Shown one piece after another: positions 1-12,600 of a stretch of DNA of 64,000 bases (position 1 is its first letter; each line of letters opens with the position of its first letter). A program made the translations under genes and the position numbers. This stretch comes from Acanthosoma haemorrhoidale. Its lineage: Eukaryota > Arthropoda > Insecta > Hemiptera > Acanthosomatidae. The stretch lies in NCBI GenBank assembly GCA_930367205.1, contig OV884014.1, forward strand, positions 119,605,768 to 119,669,767, in the 5' to 3' direction. Below the pieces are notes generated by a model. The model was not told the DNA's origin. It ran no database searches and saw only the letters and a program-made list of their open reading frames with translations.

Positions 1-394
1 ACTAGCTATGAAATACGCATTTTCGAAAAATTCGACTTTTTGACGATATTTTCTTTGATTTCGTATCAGGAGAACATAAAAGAGCAGGAGCTGACGTGCT
101 AGCTATGAAATACGCATTTTTTAAAAATTCGACTTTTTGACGATATTTTCCTGGTTTTCGTATCAGGAGAACATAATGGGGCAGGAGCTAACGTACTAGC
201 TATGAAATACGCATTTTTGAAAAATTCAACTTTTTGACGATATTTTTCTTGTTTTGGTATCAGGAGAACATAATGGGGCAGGTGCTAACGTACAAGCTAT
301 GAAATACGCATTTTTGTAAAAATTCAACTTTTTTAAAATGTTTTCTTTGTTTTGGTATCAGGAGTACATAAAGGGGCAAGAGCTAACGTACAAG
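1..394. repeat. 97-bp satellite, four tandem copies (end of a flanking array)
   Basis: Copies start at GCTATGAAATACGC at 5, 102, 199 and 296, spacing 97 bp; the fourth copy is 98 bp, with one extra base in its T-run region. The first four bases belong to a preceding copy, so this satellite continues to the left. Each copy has an AT-rich half with a small dyad (AAAAA, TTCGAC, TTTTT) and a more mixed half with TATCAGGAG and GCAGGAGCTAACGTA. Copies differ at several positions; the fourth, next to the junction, is the most altered (TTTTTTAAAATG, GGAGTACATAAAGG). I see no similarity to the 95-bp satellite that follows and no coding potential. The family is not one I recognise. Confidence 0.93.
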
Positions 395-413
395 ATCATA
401 CGATCGTATGATC
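394..413. other. Junction of the two satellites, lying in a 20-bp perfect palindrome
   Basis: The 97-bp satellite runs to ACGTACAAG (386-394). From 395 the sequence follows the 95-bp monomer from the middle of its palindromic core. Bases 394-413 read GATCATACGATCGTATGATC, identical to their own reverse complement. Inside the array the same place normally has GTGATACGATCGTATGATT, so only the inner 12 bp (ATACGATCGTAT) are palindromic there. The 95-bp array therefore begins exactly at its double palindrome, and the first monomer lacks its CACGTG half. Confidence 0.85.
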
Positions 414-576
414 AAAGTTACGAGTGAATATGACATCAAATGATGTCAAATATGATAGTGTGCCGTATCATTTGCACTTATTGTATCACGTGATACAATC
501 GTATGATTGAAGTTACAGTGAATATACTATTAAATAATGTCGATTATGACAGTGTACTGTATCATTGGCACTTATT

Positions 577-598
577 GTATCACGTGATACGATCGTAT
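577..598. other. Palindromic core of the 95-bp monomer (one example)
   Basis: Two perfect palindromes overlap: GTATCACGTGATAC at 577-590 and ATACGATCGTAT at 587-598, sharing ATAC. In monomers preceded by ATATA rather than TTGTA the first shrinks to TATCACGTGATA. The core is present in most of the 669 monomers. Its variants are fixed by class: CACTTG in G and S, CACGAG in N and W, CATGTGATGC in the monomer after J, CGTGGTAC after C, and GATACTATC in M and P. TCACGTGA is a textbook site for bHLH-zipper factors, and ATCACGTG fits the budding-yeast CDEI consensus RTCACRTG. Whether anything binds here is unknown. Confidence 0.85.
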
Positions 599-621
599 GA
601 TTGAAGTCATGAATGAATATA

Positions 622-635
622 ACATCAAATGATGT
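622..635. other. Second dyad of the 95-bp monomer (one example)
   Basis: ACATCA and TGATGT, separated by AA, form an inverted repeat with 6-bp arms about 40 bp into the monomer. Most classes keep it. Classes B, Q and Z replace the left part with CTATTAAA, and M and V have AAATAATG on the right, so the dyad is weakened or lost in a class-specific way. With the double palindrome of the core, each monomer thus has three short regions able to fold back on themselves. Confidence 0.75.
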
Positions 636-1625
636 CGATTATGATAGCGCACCATATCATTAGCACTTATTGTATAATGTGATGTGATCGTATGATAAAA
701 GTTACAAGTGAATATAAAATCAAATAATGTCGATTATAATAGTATAGCACATCATTGGCACTCATTATATCACGTGATACGATCGTATGATTAAGGTTAC
801 GAGTGAATAAACTATTAAATGATGTCGAATATGATAGTGTACCGCATCATTGGCACTCATTGTTTCACGTGATACGATCGTATGATTAAAGTTACAGGTG
901 AATATAACATTAAATGATGTCGATTATGATAGTGTACCGCATCATTGGCACTCATTATATCACTTGATACGATCGTATGATTGAAGTCACGAGTGAATAT
1001 TACATCAAATAATGCTAAATATGATTGTATAGTGTAGCATTGACACTCATTGTATCACGAGATACGATCGTATGATTAAAGTCACAAGTGAATATAACAT
1101 CAAATGATGTTGAATATGATTGTATATTGTATCATTAGCACTCATTGTTTCACGTGATACGATCGTATGATTAAAGTTACGAGTAAATATAACATCAAGT
1201 GATGTCGAATATGATAATGTACCGTATCATTAGCACTCATATTATCACGTGATACGATCGTATGATGAAAGTTACGAGTGAATATAACATCAAATAATGT
1301 TGAATATGATTGTATAATGTATCATTAACACGCATTGTTTCACGTGATACGATCGTATAATTAAAGTTACGAGTAAATATAACATCAAATGATGTCGAAT
1401 ATGATAATGTACCGTATCGTTAGCACTCATTGTATCACGTGATACGATCGTATGATGAAAGTTACGAGTGAATATAACATCAAATGATGTCGATTATGAT
1501 AGTGTACCTTATCATTGGCACTCATTATATCACGTGATACGATCGTATAATGAATGTTACGAGTAAATATACTATTAAATAATGTCGATTATGATAGTGT
1601 ACCGCATTATTGGCACTCATTATAT

Positions 1626-4600
1626 CACGTGATACGATCGTATGATTGAAGTCACGAGTGAATATAACATCAAATGATGTCAATTATGAGTGTTCCGTAT
1701 CATAAGCACTCATTGTATCACGTGATACGATCGTATGATGAAAGTTACATGTAAATATACTATTAAATGATGTCGATTATGACAGTGTACCGTATCATTG
1801 GCACTCATAGTATCACGTGATACGATCGTATGATTGAAGTCACGAATGAATATAACATCAAATGATGTCGATTATGATAGTGTACCGCATCATTAGCACA
1901 CATTGTATCACGTGGTACGATCGTATGATTAAAGTTACGAGTGAAGATAACATCAAATGATGTCGATTATAATAGTGTACCGTACCATTGGCACTCATAG
2001 TATCACGTGATACGATCGTATGATTGAAGTCAAGAGTGAATATAATATCAAATGATGTCAATTATGATAGTGTTCCGTATCATAAGCACTCATTGTATCA
2101 CGTGATACGATGGTATGATGAAAGTTACAAGTAAATATACTATTAAATGATGTCGATTATGACAGTGTACCGTACCATTGGCACTCATAGTATCACGTGA
2201 TACGATCGTATGATTGAAGTCACGAGTGAATATAATATCAAATGATGTCAATTATGATAGTGTACCGCATCATTGGCACTCATTATATCACTTGATACGA
2301 TCGTATGATTGAAGTCACGAGTGAATATATCATCAAATGATGTTGAATATGATTGTATAATGTGTCATTGGCACACATTGTATCACGTGATACGATCGTA
2401 TGATTAAAGTTACGAGTGAATGCAACATCAAATGATGTCGATTATGATAGTGTACCGCATCATTGGCAATCATTATATCACGTGATACGATCGTATGATG
2501 AAAGTTACGAGTGAATATAACATCAAATGATGTCTAATAGGATTGTATAATGTATCATTAGCACTCATTGTTTCACGTGATACGATCGTATGATTAAAGT
2601 TACGATTGGAGATACTAATAAATGATGTTGAATATAATAGTGCACCATATCATTAGCACTTATTGTATCATGTGATGCGATCGTATGATTGAAGTCACAA
2701 GTGAATATAATATCAAATGATGTCAATTATGATAGTGTTGCGTATCATAAGCACTCATTGTATCACGTGATACGATGGTATGATTAAAGTTACGATTGGA
2801 GATACTAATAAATGATGTTGAATATAATAGTGCACCATATCATTAGCACTTATTGTATCATGTGATGCGATCGTATGATTAAAGTTACAAGTGAATATAA
2901 CATCAAATGATGTCGATTATAATAGTGTACCGCATCATTGGCACTCATTATATCACGTGATACTATCGTATGATTGAAGTCACGAGTGAATATAACATCA
3001 AATAATGCTAAATATGATTGTATAGTGTAGCATTGACACTCATTGTATCACGAGATACGATCGTATGATTGAAGTCACGAGTGAATATAACATCAAATGA
3101 TGTTGAATATGATTGTATAATGTATCATTAGCACTCATTGTTTCACGTAATACGATCGTATGATTAAAGTTACAGGTGAATATAACATCAAATCATGTCG
3201 ATTATGATAGTGTACCGCATCATTGGCACTCATTATATCACGTGATACTATCGTATGATTGAAGTCACGAGTGAATATAACATCAAATGATGCTACATAT
3301 GATTGTATAGTGTATCATTAGCACTCATTATATCACGTGATACGATCGTATGATTAAGGTTACGAGTGAATAAACTATTAAATGATGTCGAATATGATAG
3401 TGTACCGCATCATTGGCAGTCATTGTTTCACGTGATACGATCGTATGATTAAAGTTACAGGTGAATATAACATCAAATGATGTCGATTAATAGTGTACCG
3501 CATCATTGGCACTCATTATATCACTTGATACGATCGTATGATTGAAGTCACGAGTGAATATATCATCAAATGATGTTGAATATGATTGTATAATGTGTCA
3601 TTGGCAAACATTGTATCACGTGATACGATCGTATGATTAAAGTTACGAGTGAATACAACATCAAATGATGTCGATTATGATAGTGTACCGCATCATTGGC
3701 ACTCATTATATCACGTGATACGATCGTTTGATGAAAGTTACGAGTGAATATAACATCAAATGATGTCGAATAGGATTGTATAATGTATCATTAGCACTCA
3801 TTGTTTCACGTGATACGATCGTATGATTAAAGTTACGATTGGAGATACTAATAAATGATGTTGAATATAATAGTGCACCATATCATTAGCACTTATTGTA
3901 TCATGTGATGCGATCGTATGATTAAAGTTACAAGTGAATATAACATCAAATGATGTCGATTATAATAGTGTACCGCATCATTGGCACTCATTATATCACG
4001 TGTTACTATCGTATGATTGAAGTCACGAGTGAATATTACATCAAATAATGCTAAATATGATTGTATAGTGTTGCATTGACACTCATTGTATCACGAGATA
4101 CGATCGTATGATTGAAGTCACGAGTGAATATAACATCAAATAATGCTAAATATGATTGTATAGTGTAGCATTGACACTCATTGTATCACGAGATACGATC
4201 GTATGATTGAAGTCACGAGTGAATATAACATCAAATGATGTTGAATATGATTGTATAATGTATCATTAGCACTCATTGTTTCACGTGATACGATCGTATG
4301 ATTAAAGTTACAGGTGAATATAACATCAAATCATGTCGATTATGATAGTGTACCGCATCATTGGCACTCATTATATCACGTGATACTATCGTATGATTGA
4401 AGTCACGAGTGAATATAACATCAAATGATGCTACATATGATTGTATAGTGTATCATTAGCACTCATTATATCACGTGATACGATCGTATGATTAAGGTTA
4501 CGAGTGAATAAACTATTAAATGATGTCGAATATGATAGTGTACCGCATCATTGGCAGTCATTGTTTCACGTGATACGATCGTATGATTAAAGTTACAGGT

Positions 4601-5609
4601 GAATATAACATCAAATGATGTCGATTAATAGTGTACCGCATCATTGGCACTCATTATATCACTTGATACGATCGTATGATTGAAGTCACGAGTGAATATA
4701 TCATCAAATGATGTTGAATATGATTGTATAATGTGTCATTGGCAAACATTGTATCACGTGATACGATCGTATGATTAAAGTTACGAGTGAATACAACCTC
4801 AAATGATGTCGATTATGATAGTGTACCGCATCATTGGCACTCATTATATCACGTGATACGATCGTTTGATGAAAGTTACGAGTGAATATAACATCAAATG
4901 ATGTCGAATAGGATTGTATAATGTATCATTAGCACTCATTGTTTCACGTGATACGATCGTATGATTAAAGTTACGATTGGAGATACTAATAAATGATGTT
5001 GAATATAATAGTGCACCATATCATTAGCACTTATTGTATCATGTGATGCGATCGTATGATTAAAGTTACAAGTGAATATAACATCAAATGATGTCGATTA
5101 TAATAGTGTACCGCATCATTGGCACTCATTATATCACGTGTTACTATCGTATGATTGAAGTCACGAGTGAATATTACATCAAATAATGCTAAATATGATT
5201 GTATAGTGTTGCATTGACACTCATTGTATCACGAGATACGACTGTATGATTAAAGTCACGAGTGAATATAACATCAAATGATGTTGAATATGATTGTATA
5301 ATGTATCATTAGCACTCATTGTTTCACGTGATACGATCGTATGATTAATGTTACGAGTAAATATAACATCAAATGATGTCGAATATGATAATGTACCGTA
5401 TCGTTAGCACTCATTGTATCACGTGATACGATCGTATGATGAAAGTTACGAGTGAATATAACATCAAATGATGTCGATTATGATAGTGTACCTTATCATT
5501 GGCACTCATTATATCACGTGATACGATCGTATAATGAAAGTTACGAGTAAATATACTATTAAATAATGTCGATTATGATAGTGTACCGCATTATTGGCAC
5601 TCATTATAT
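1626..5609. repeat. HOR segment of 42 monomers with a 12-mer tandem duplication
   Basis: Order: A B C D E B F G H I J K J L, then M N O P Q R S T U J L V at 2954-4091, the same twelve again at 4092-5229 (first monomer recombinant), then W X Y Z. The two 12-mers are 1138 bp apart and share private variants: GGCAGTCATTG in Q (3334, 4472) and GTGTTGCATTG in V (3997, 5135). The A at 1626 has a unique 2-bp deletion (ATTATGAGTG). Two R copies (3429, 4567) account for the remaining length difference. Confidence 0.9.
4092..4186. other. Recombinant monomer at the 12-mer duplication junction
   Basis: It follows V and has the CACGAG core expected of the next monomer (W or N), but its body is M (AAATAATGCTAAATATG). 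Exchange within or just after the palindromic core explains it: left part from the monomer after V, right part from M. Confidence 0.75.
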
Positions 5610-8600
5610 CACGTGATACGATCGTATGATTGAAGTCACGAGTGAATATAACATCAAATGATGTCAATTATGATAGTGTTCCGTATCATAAGCACTCATT
5701 GTATCTCGTGATACGATCGTATGATGAAAGTTACAAGTAAATATACTATTAAATGATGTCGATTATGACAGTGTACCGTACCATTGGCACTCATAGTATC
5801 ACGTGATACGATCGTATGATTGAAGTCACGAATGAATATAACATCAAATGATGTCGATTATGATAGTGTACCGCATCATTAGCACACATTGTATCACGTG
5901 GTACGATCGTATGATTAAAGTTACGAGTGAAGATAACATCAAATGATGTCGATTATAATAGTGTACCGTACCATTGGCACTCATAGTATCACGTGATACG
6001 ATCGTATGATTGAAGTCAAGAGTGAATATAATATCAAATGATGACAATTATGATAGTGTTCCGTATCATAAGCACTCATTGTATCACGTGATACGATGGT
6101 ATGATGAAAGTTACAAGTAAATATACTATTAAATGATGTCGATTATGACAGTGTACCGTACCATTGGCACTCATAGTATCACGTGATACGATCGTATGAT
6201 TGAAGTCACGAGTGAATATAATATCAAATGATGTCAATTATGATAGTGTACCGCATCATTGGCACTCATTATATCACTTGATACGATCGTATGATTGAAG
6301 TCACGAGTGAATATATCATCAAATGATGTTGAATATGATTGTATAATGTGTCATTGGCACACATTGTATCACGTGATACGATCGTATGATTAAAGTTACG
6401 AGTGAATGCAACATCAAATGATGTCGATTATGATAGTGTACCGCATCATTGGCAATCATTATATCACGTGATACGATCGTATGATGAAAGTTACGAGTGA
6501 ATATAACATCAAATGATGTCTAATAGGATTGTATAATGTATCATTAGCACTCATTGTTTCACGTGATACGATCGTATGATTAAAGTTACGATTGGAGATA
6601 CTAATAAATGATGTTGAATATAATAGTGCACCATATCATTAGCACTTATTGTATCATGTGATGCGATCGTATGATTGAAGTCACGAGTGAATATAATATC
6701 AAATGATGTCAATTATGATAGTGTTGCGTATCATAAGCACTCATTGTATCACGTGATACGATCGTATGATTAAAGTTACGATTGGAGATACTAATAAATG
6801 ATGTTGAATATAATAGTGCACCATATCATTAGCACTTATTGTATCATGTGATGCAATCGTATGATTAAAGTTACAAGTGAATATAACATCAAATGATGTC
6901 GATTATAATAGTGTACCGCATCATTGGCACTCATTATATCACGTGATACTATCGTATGATTGAAGTCACGAGTGAATATAACATCAAATAATGCTAAATA
7001 TGATTGTATAATGTGTCATTGGCACACATTGTATCACGTGATACGATCGTATGATTGAAGTCACGAGTGAATATAACATCAAATGATGTTGAATATGATT
7101 GTATAATGTATCATTAGCACTCATTGTTTCACGTGATACGATCGTATGATTAAAGTTACAGGTGAATATAACATCAAATCATGTCGATTATGATAGTGTA
7201 CCGCATCATTGGCACTCATTATATCACGTGATACTATCGTATGATTGAAGTCACGAGTGAATATAACATCAAATGATGCTACATATGATTGTATAGTGTA
7301 TCATTAGCACTCATTATATCACGTGATACGATCGTATAATTAAGGTTACGAGTGAATAAACTATTAAATGATGTCGAATATGATAGTGTACCGCATCATT
7401 GGCACTCATTGTTTCACGTGATACGATCGTATGATTAAAGTTACAGGTGAATATAACATCAAATGATGTCGATTAATAGTGTACCGCATCATTGGCACTC
7501 ATTATATCACTTGATACGATCGTATGATTGAAGTCACGAGTGAATATATCATCAAATGATGTTGAATATGATTGTATAATGTGTCATTGGCACACATTGT
7601 ATCACGTGATACGATCGTATGATTAAAGTTACGAGTGAATGCAACATCAAATGATGTCGATTATGATAGTGTACCGCATCATTGGCAATCATTATATCAC
7701 GTGATACGATCGTATGATGAAAGTTACGAGTGAATATAACATCAAATGATGTCTAATAGGATTGTATAATGTATCATTAGCACTCATTGTTTCACGTGAT
7801 ACGATCGTATGATTAAAGTTACGATTGGAGATACTAATAAATGATGTTGAATATAATAGTGCACCATATCATTAGCACTTATTGTATCATGTGATGCGAT
7901 CGTATGATTGAAGTCACGAGTGAATATAATATCAAATGATGTCAATTATGATAGTGTTGCGTATCATAAGCACTCATTGTATCACGTGATACGATGGTAT
8001 GATTAAAGTTACGATTGGAGATACTAATAAATGATGTTGAATATAATAGTGCACCATATCATTAGCACTTATTGTATCATGTGATGCGATCGTATGATTA
8101 AAGTTACAAGTGAATATAACATCAAATGATGTCGATTATAATAGTGTACCGCATCATTGGCACTCATTATATCACGTGATACTATCGTATGATTGAAGTC
8201 ACGAGTGAATATAACATCAAATAATGCTAAATATGATTGTATAGTGTAGCATTGACACTCATTGTATCACGAGATACGATCGTATGATTGAAGTCACGAG
8301 TGAATATAACATCAAATGATGTTGAATATGATTGTATAATGTATCATTAGCACTCATTGTTTCACGTGATACGATCGTATGATTAAAGTTACAGGTGAAT
8401 ATAACATCAAATCATGTCGATTATGATAGTGTACCGCATCATTGGCACTCATTATATCACGTGATACTATCGTATGATTGAAGTCACGAGTGAATATAAC
8501 ATCAAATGATGCTACATATGATTGTATAGTGTATCATTAGCACTCATTATATCACGTGATACGATCGTATGATTAAGGTTACGAGTGAATAAACTATTAA

Positions 8601-9690
8601 ATGATGTCGAATATGATAGTGTACCGCATCATTGGCACTCATTGTTTCACGTGATACGATCGTATGATTAAAGTTACAGGTGAATATAACATCAAATGAT
8701 GTCGATTAATAGTGTACCGCATCATTGGCACTCAATATATCACTTGATACGATCGTATGATTGAAGTCACGAGTGAATATATCATCAAATGATGTTGAAT
8801 ATGATTGTATAATGTGTCATTGGCAAACATTGTATCACGTGATACGATCGTATGATTAAAGTTACGAGTGAATACAACATCAAATGATGTCGATTATGAT
8901 AGTGTACCGCATCATTGGCACTCATTATATCACGTGATACGATCGTTTGATGAAAGTTACGAGTGAATATAACATCAAATGATGTCGAATAGGATTGTAT
9001 AATGTATCATTAGCACTCATTGTTTCACGTGATACGATCGTATGATTAAAGTTACGATTGGAGATACTAATAAATGATGTTGAATATAATAGTGCACCAT
9101 ATCATTAGCACTTATTGTATCATGTGATGCGATCGTATGATTAAAGTTACAAGTGAATATAACATCAAATGATGTCGATTATAATAGTGTACCGCATCAT
9201 TGGCACTCATTATATCACGTGTTACTATCGTATGATTGAAGTCACGAGTGAATATTACATCAAATAATGCTAAATATGATTGTATAGTGCAGCATTGACA
9301 CTCATTGTATCACGAGATACGATCGTATGATTAAAGTCACGAGTGAATATAACATCAAATGATGTTGAATATGATTGTATAATGTATCATTAGCACTCAT
9401 TGTTTCACGTGATACGATCGTATGATTAAAGTTACGAGTAAATATAACATCAAATGATGTCGAATATGATAATGTACCGTATCGTTAGCACTCATTGTAT
9501 CACGTGATACGATCGTATGATGAAAGTTACGAGTGAATATAACATCAAATGATGTCGATTATGATAGTGTACCTTATCATTGGCACTCATTATATCACGT
9601 GATACGATCGTATAATGAAAGTTACGAGTAAATATACTATTAAATAATGTCGATTATGATAGTGTACCGCATTATTGGCACTCATTATAT
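5610..9690. repeat. HOR segment of 43 monomers with a 13-mer tandem duplication
   Basis: Order: A B C D E B F, then G H I J K J L M/G N O P Q R (6275-7507), then G H I J K J L M N O P Q R (7508-8740), then S T U J L V W X Y Z. The spacing of the two R copies (7415, 8648) is 1233 bp, or 13 monomers less the 2-bp deletion. The monomer at 7508 sits where S should follow R but has the G ending (GGCACACA). The M at 6940 ends like G (ATAATGTGTCATTGG), a second recombinant. The unusual J K J order is shared with 2574-2858. Confidence 0.9.
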
Positions 9691-12600
9691 CACGTGATAC
9701 GATCGTATGATTGAAGTCACGAGTGAATATAACATCAAATGATGTCAATTATGATAGTGTTCCGTATCATAAGCACTCATTGTATCACGTGATACGATCG
9801 TATGATGAAAGTTACAAGTAAATATACTATTAAATGATGTCGATTATGACAGTGTACCGTACCATTGGCACTCATAGTATCACGTGATACGATCGTATGA
9901 TTGAAGTCACGAATGAATATAACATCAAATGATGTCGATTATGATAGTGTACCGCATCATTAGCACACATTGTATCACGTGGTACGATCGTATGATTAAA
10001 GTTACGAGTAAATATAACATCAAATGATGTCGAATATGATAATGTACCGTATCGTTAGCACTCATTGTATCACGTGATACGATCGTATGATGAAAGTTAC
10101 GAGTGAATATACTATTAAATAATGTCGATTATGATAGTGTACCGCATTATTGGCACTCATTATATCACGTGATACGATCGTATGATTGAAGTCACGAGTG
10201 AATATAACATCAAATGATGTCAATTATGATAGTGTTCCGTAGCATAAGCACTCATTGTATCACGTGATACGATCGTATGATGAAAGTTACAAGTAAATAT
10301 ACTATTAAATGATGTCGATTATGACAGTGTACCGTACCATTGGCACTCATAGTATCACGTGATACGATCGTATGATTGAAGTCACGAATGAATATAACAT
10401 CAAATGATGTCGATTATGATAGTGTACCGCATCATTAGCACACATTGTATCACGTGGTACGATCGTATGATTAAAGTTACGAGTGAAGATAACATCAAAT
10501 GATGTCGATTATAATAGTGTACCGTACCATTGGCACTCATAGTATCACGTGATACGATCGTATGATTGAAGTCACGAGTGAATATAACATCAAATGATGT
10601 CAATTATGATAATGTTCCGTACCATTGGCACTCATAGTATCACGTGATACGATCGTATGATTGAAGTCACGAGTGAATATAACATCAAATGATGTCAATT
10701 ATGATAGTGTTCCGTATCATAAGCACTCATTGTATCACGTGATACGATCGTATGATGAAAGTTACAAGTAAATATACTATTAAATGATGTCGATTATGAC
10801 AGTGTACCGTACCATTGGCACTCATAGTATCACGTGATACGATCGTATGATTGAAGTCACGAATGAATATAACATCAAATGATGTCGATTATGATAGTGT
10901 ACCGCATCATTAGCACACATTGTATCACTTGGTACGATCGTATGATTAAAGTTACGAGTGAAGATAACATCAAATGATGTCGATTATAATAGTGTACCGT
11001 ACCATTGGCACTCATAGTATCACGTGATACGATCGTATGATTGAAGTCACGAGTGAATATAACATCAAATGATGTCAATTATGATAGTGTTCCGTATCAT
11101 AAGCACTCATTGTATCACGTGATACGATCGTATGATGAAAGTTACAAGTAAATATACTATTAAATGATGTCGATTATGACAGTGTACCGTACCATTGGCA
11201 CTCATAGTATCACGTGATACGATCGTATGATTGAAGTCACGAGTGAATATAATATCAAATGATGTCAATTATGATAGTGTACCGCATCATTGGCACTCAT
11301 TATATCACTTGATACGATCGTATGATTGAAGTCACGAGTGAATATATCATCAAATGATGTTGAATATGATTGTATAATGTGTCATTGGCACACATTGTAT
11401 CACGTGATACGATCGTATGATTAAAGTTACGAGTGAATGCAACATCAAATGATGTCGATTATGATAGTGTACCGCATCATTGGCAATCATTATATCACGT
11501 GATACGATCGTATGATGAAAGTTACGAGTGAATATAACATCAAATGATGTCTAATAGGATTGTATAATGTATCATTAGCACTCATTGTTTCACGTGATAC
11601 GATCGTATGATTAAAGTTACGATTGGAGATACTAATAAATGATGTTGAATATAATAGTGCACCATATCATTAGCACTTATTGTATCATGTGATGCGATCG
11701 TATGATTAAAGTTACAAGTGAATATAACATCAAATGATGTCGATTATTATAGTGTACCGCATCATTGGCACTCATTATATCACGTGATACTATCGTATGA
11801 TTGAAGTCACGAGTGAATATAACATCAAATTATGCTAAATATGATTGTATAGTGTAGCATTGTCACTCATTGTATCACGAGATACGATCGTATGATTGAA
11901 GTCACGAGTGAATATAACATCAAATGATGTTGAATATGATTGTATAATGTATCATTAGCACTCATTGTTTCACGTGATACGATCGTATGATTAAAGTTAC
12001 AGGTGAATATAACATCAAATCATGTCGATTATGATAGTGTACCGCATCATTGGCACTCATTATATCACGTGATACTATCGTATGATTGAAGTCACGAGTG
12101 AATATAACATCAAATGATGCTACATATGATTGTATAGTGTATCATTAGCACTCATTATATCACGTGATACGATCGTATGATTAAGGTTACGAGTGAATAA
12201 ACTATTAAATGATGTCGAATATGATAGTGTACCGCATCATTGGCACTCATTGTTTCACGTGATACGATCGTATGATTAAAGTTACAGGTGAATATAACAT
12301 CAAATGATGTCGAATAATAGTGTACCGCATCATTGGCACTCAATATATCACTTGATACGATCGTATGATTGAAGTCACGAGTGAATATATCATCAAATGA
12401 TGTTGAATATGATTGTATAATGTGTCATTGGCAAACATTGTATCACGTGATACGATCGTATGATTAAAGTTACGAGTGAATACAACATCAAATGATGTCG
12501 ATTATGATAGTGTACTGCATCATTGGCACTCATTATATCACGTGATACGATCGTATGATGAAAGTTACGAGTGAATATAACATCAAATGATGTCGAATAG

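Larger units (their letters stand above)
395..1625. repeat. Diverged edge zone of the 95-bp array
   Basis: The first 13 monomers carry many private changes and do not follow the standard order. Monomers at 487, 581 and 676 match no class well; the one at 676 has lost CACGTG (AATGTGATGTG) and the one at 487 has a 1-bp deletion (TTACAGTG). Recognisable are Q (771), an R-like monomer without the usual 2-bp deletion (866), V-like (961), W-like (1056), X-like (1151), g-like (1246), X (1341), Y (1436) and Z (1531). From about 1341 the sequence joins the common order. Higher divergence at an array border is expected where unequal exchange is less effective. Confidence 0.85.

Noticed and set aside
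394..413. Terminal inverted repeat of an inserted element
   Set aside because: The palindrome is unpaired with any second copy bounding an insert, and the right side is ordinary satellite; a satellite-to-satellite junction explains it.
1858..2061. Recurrent 67-codon open frames on the minus strand (for example 1858-2061, 17521-17724, 61005-61208)
   Set aside because: They start at TTG, span just over two satellite monomers, and recur only because the C D E (or g X F) part of the HOR recurs. The 95-bp period shifts frame at every monomer, and there is no gene context. They are satellite sequence, not genes.
12155..12343. A 62-codon minus-strand open frame
   Set aside because: It is the same artefact, lying across the Q and R monomers; it depends on the 2-bp deletion of R and has no independent support.
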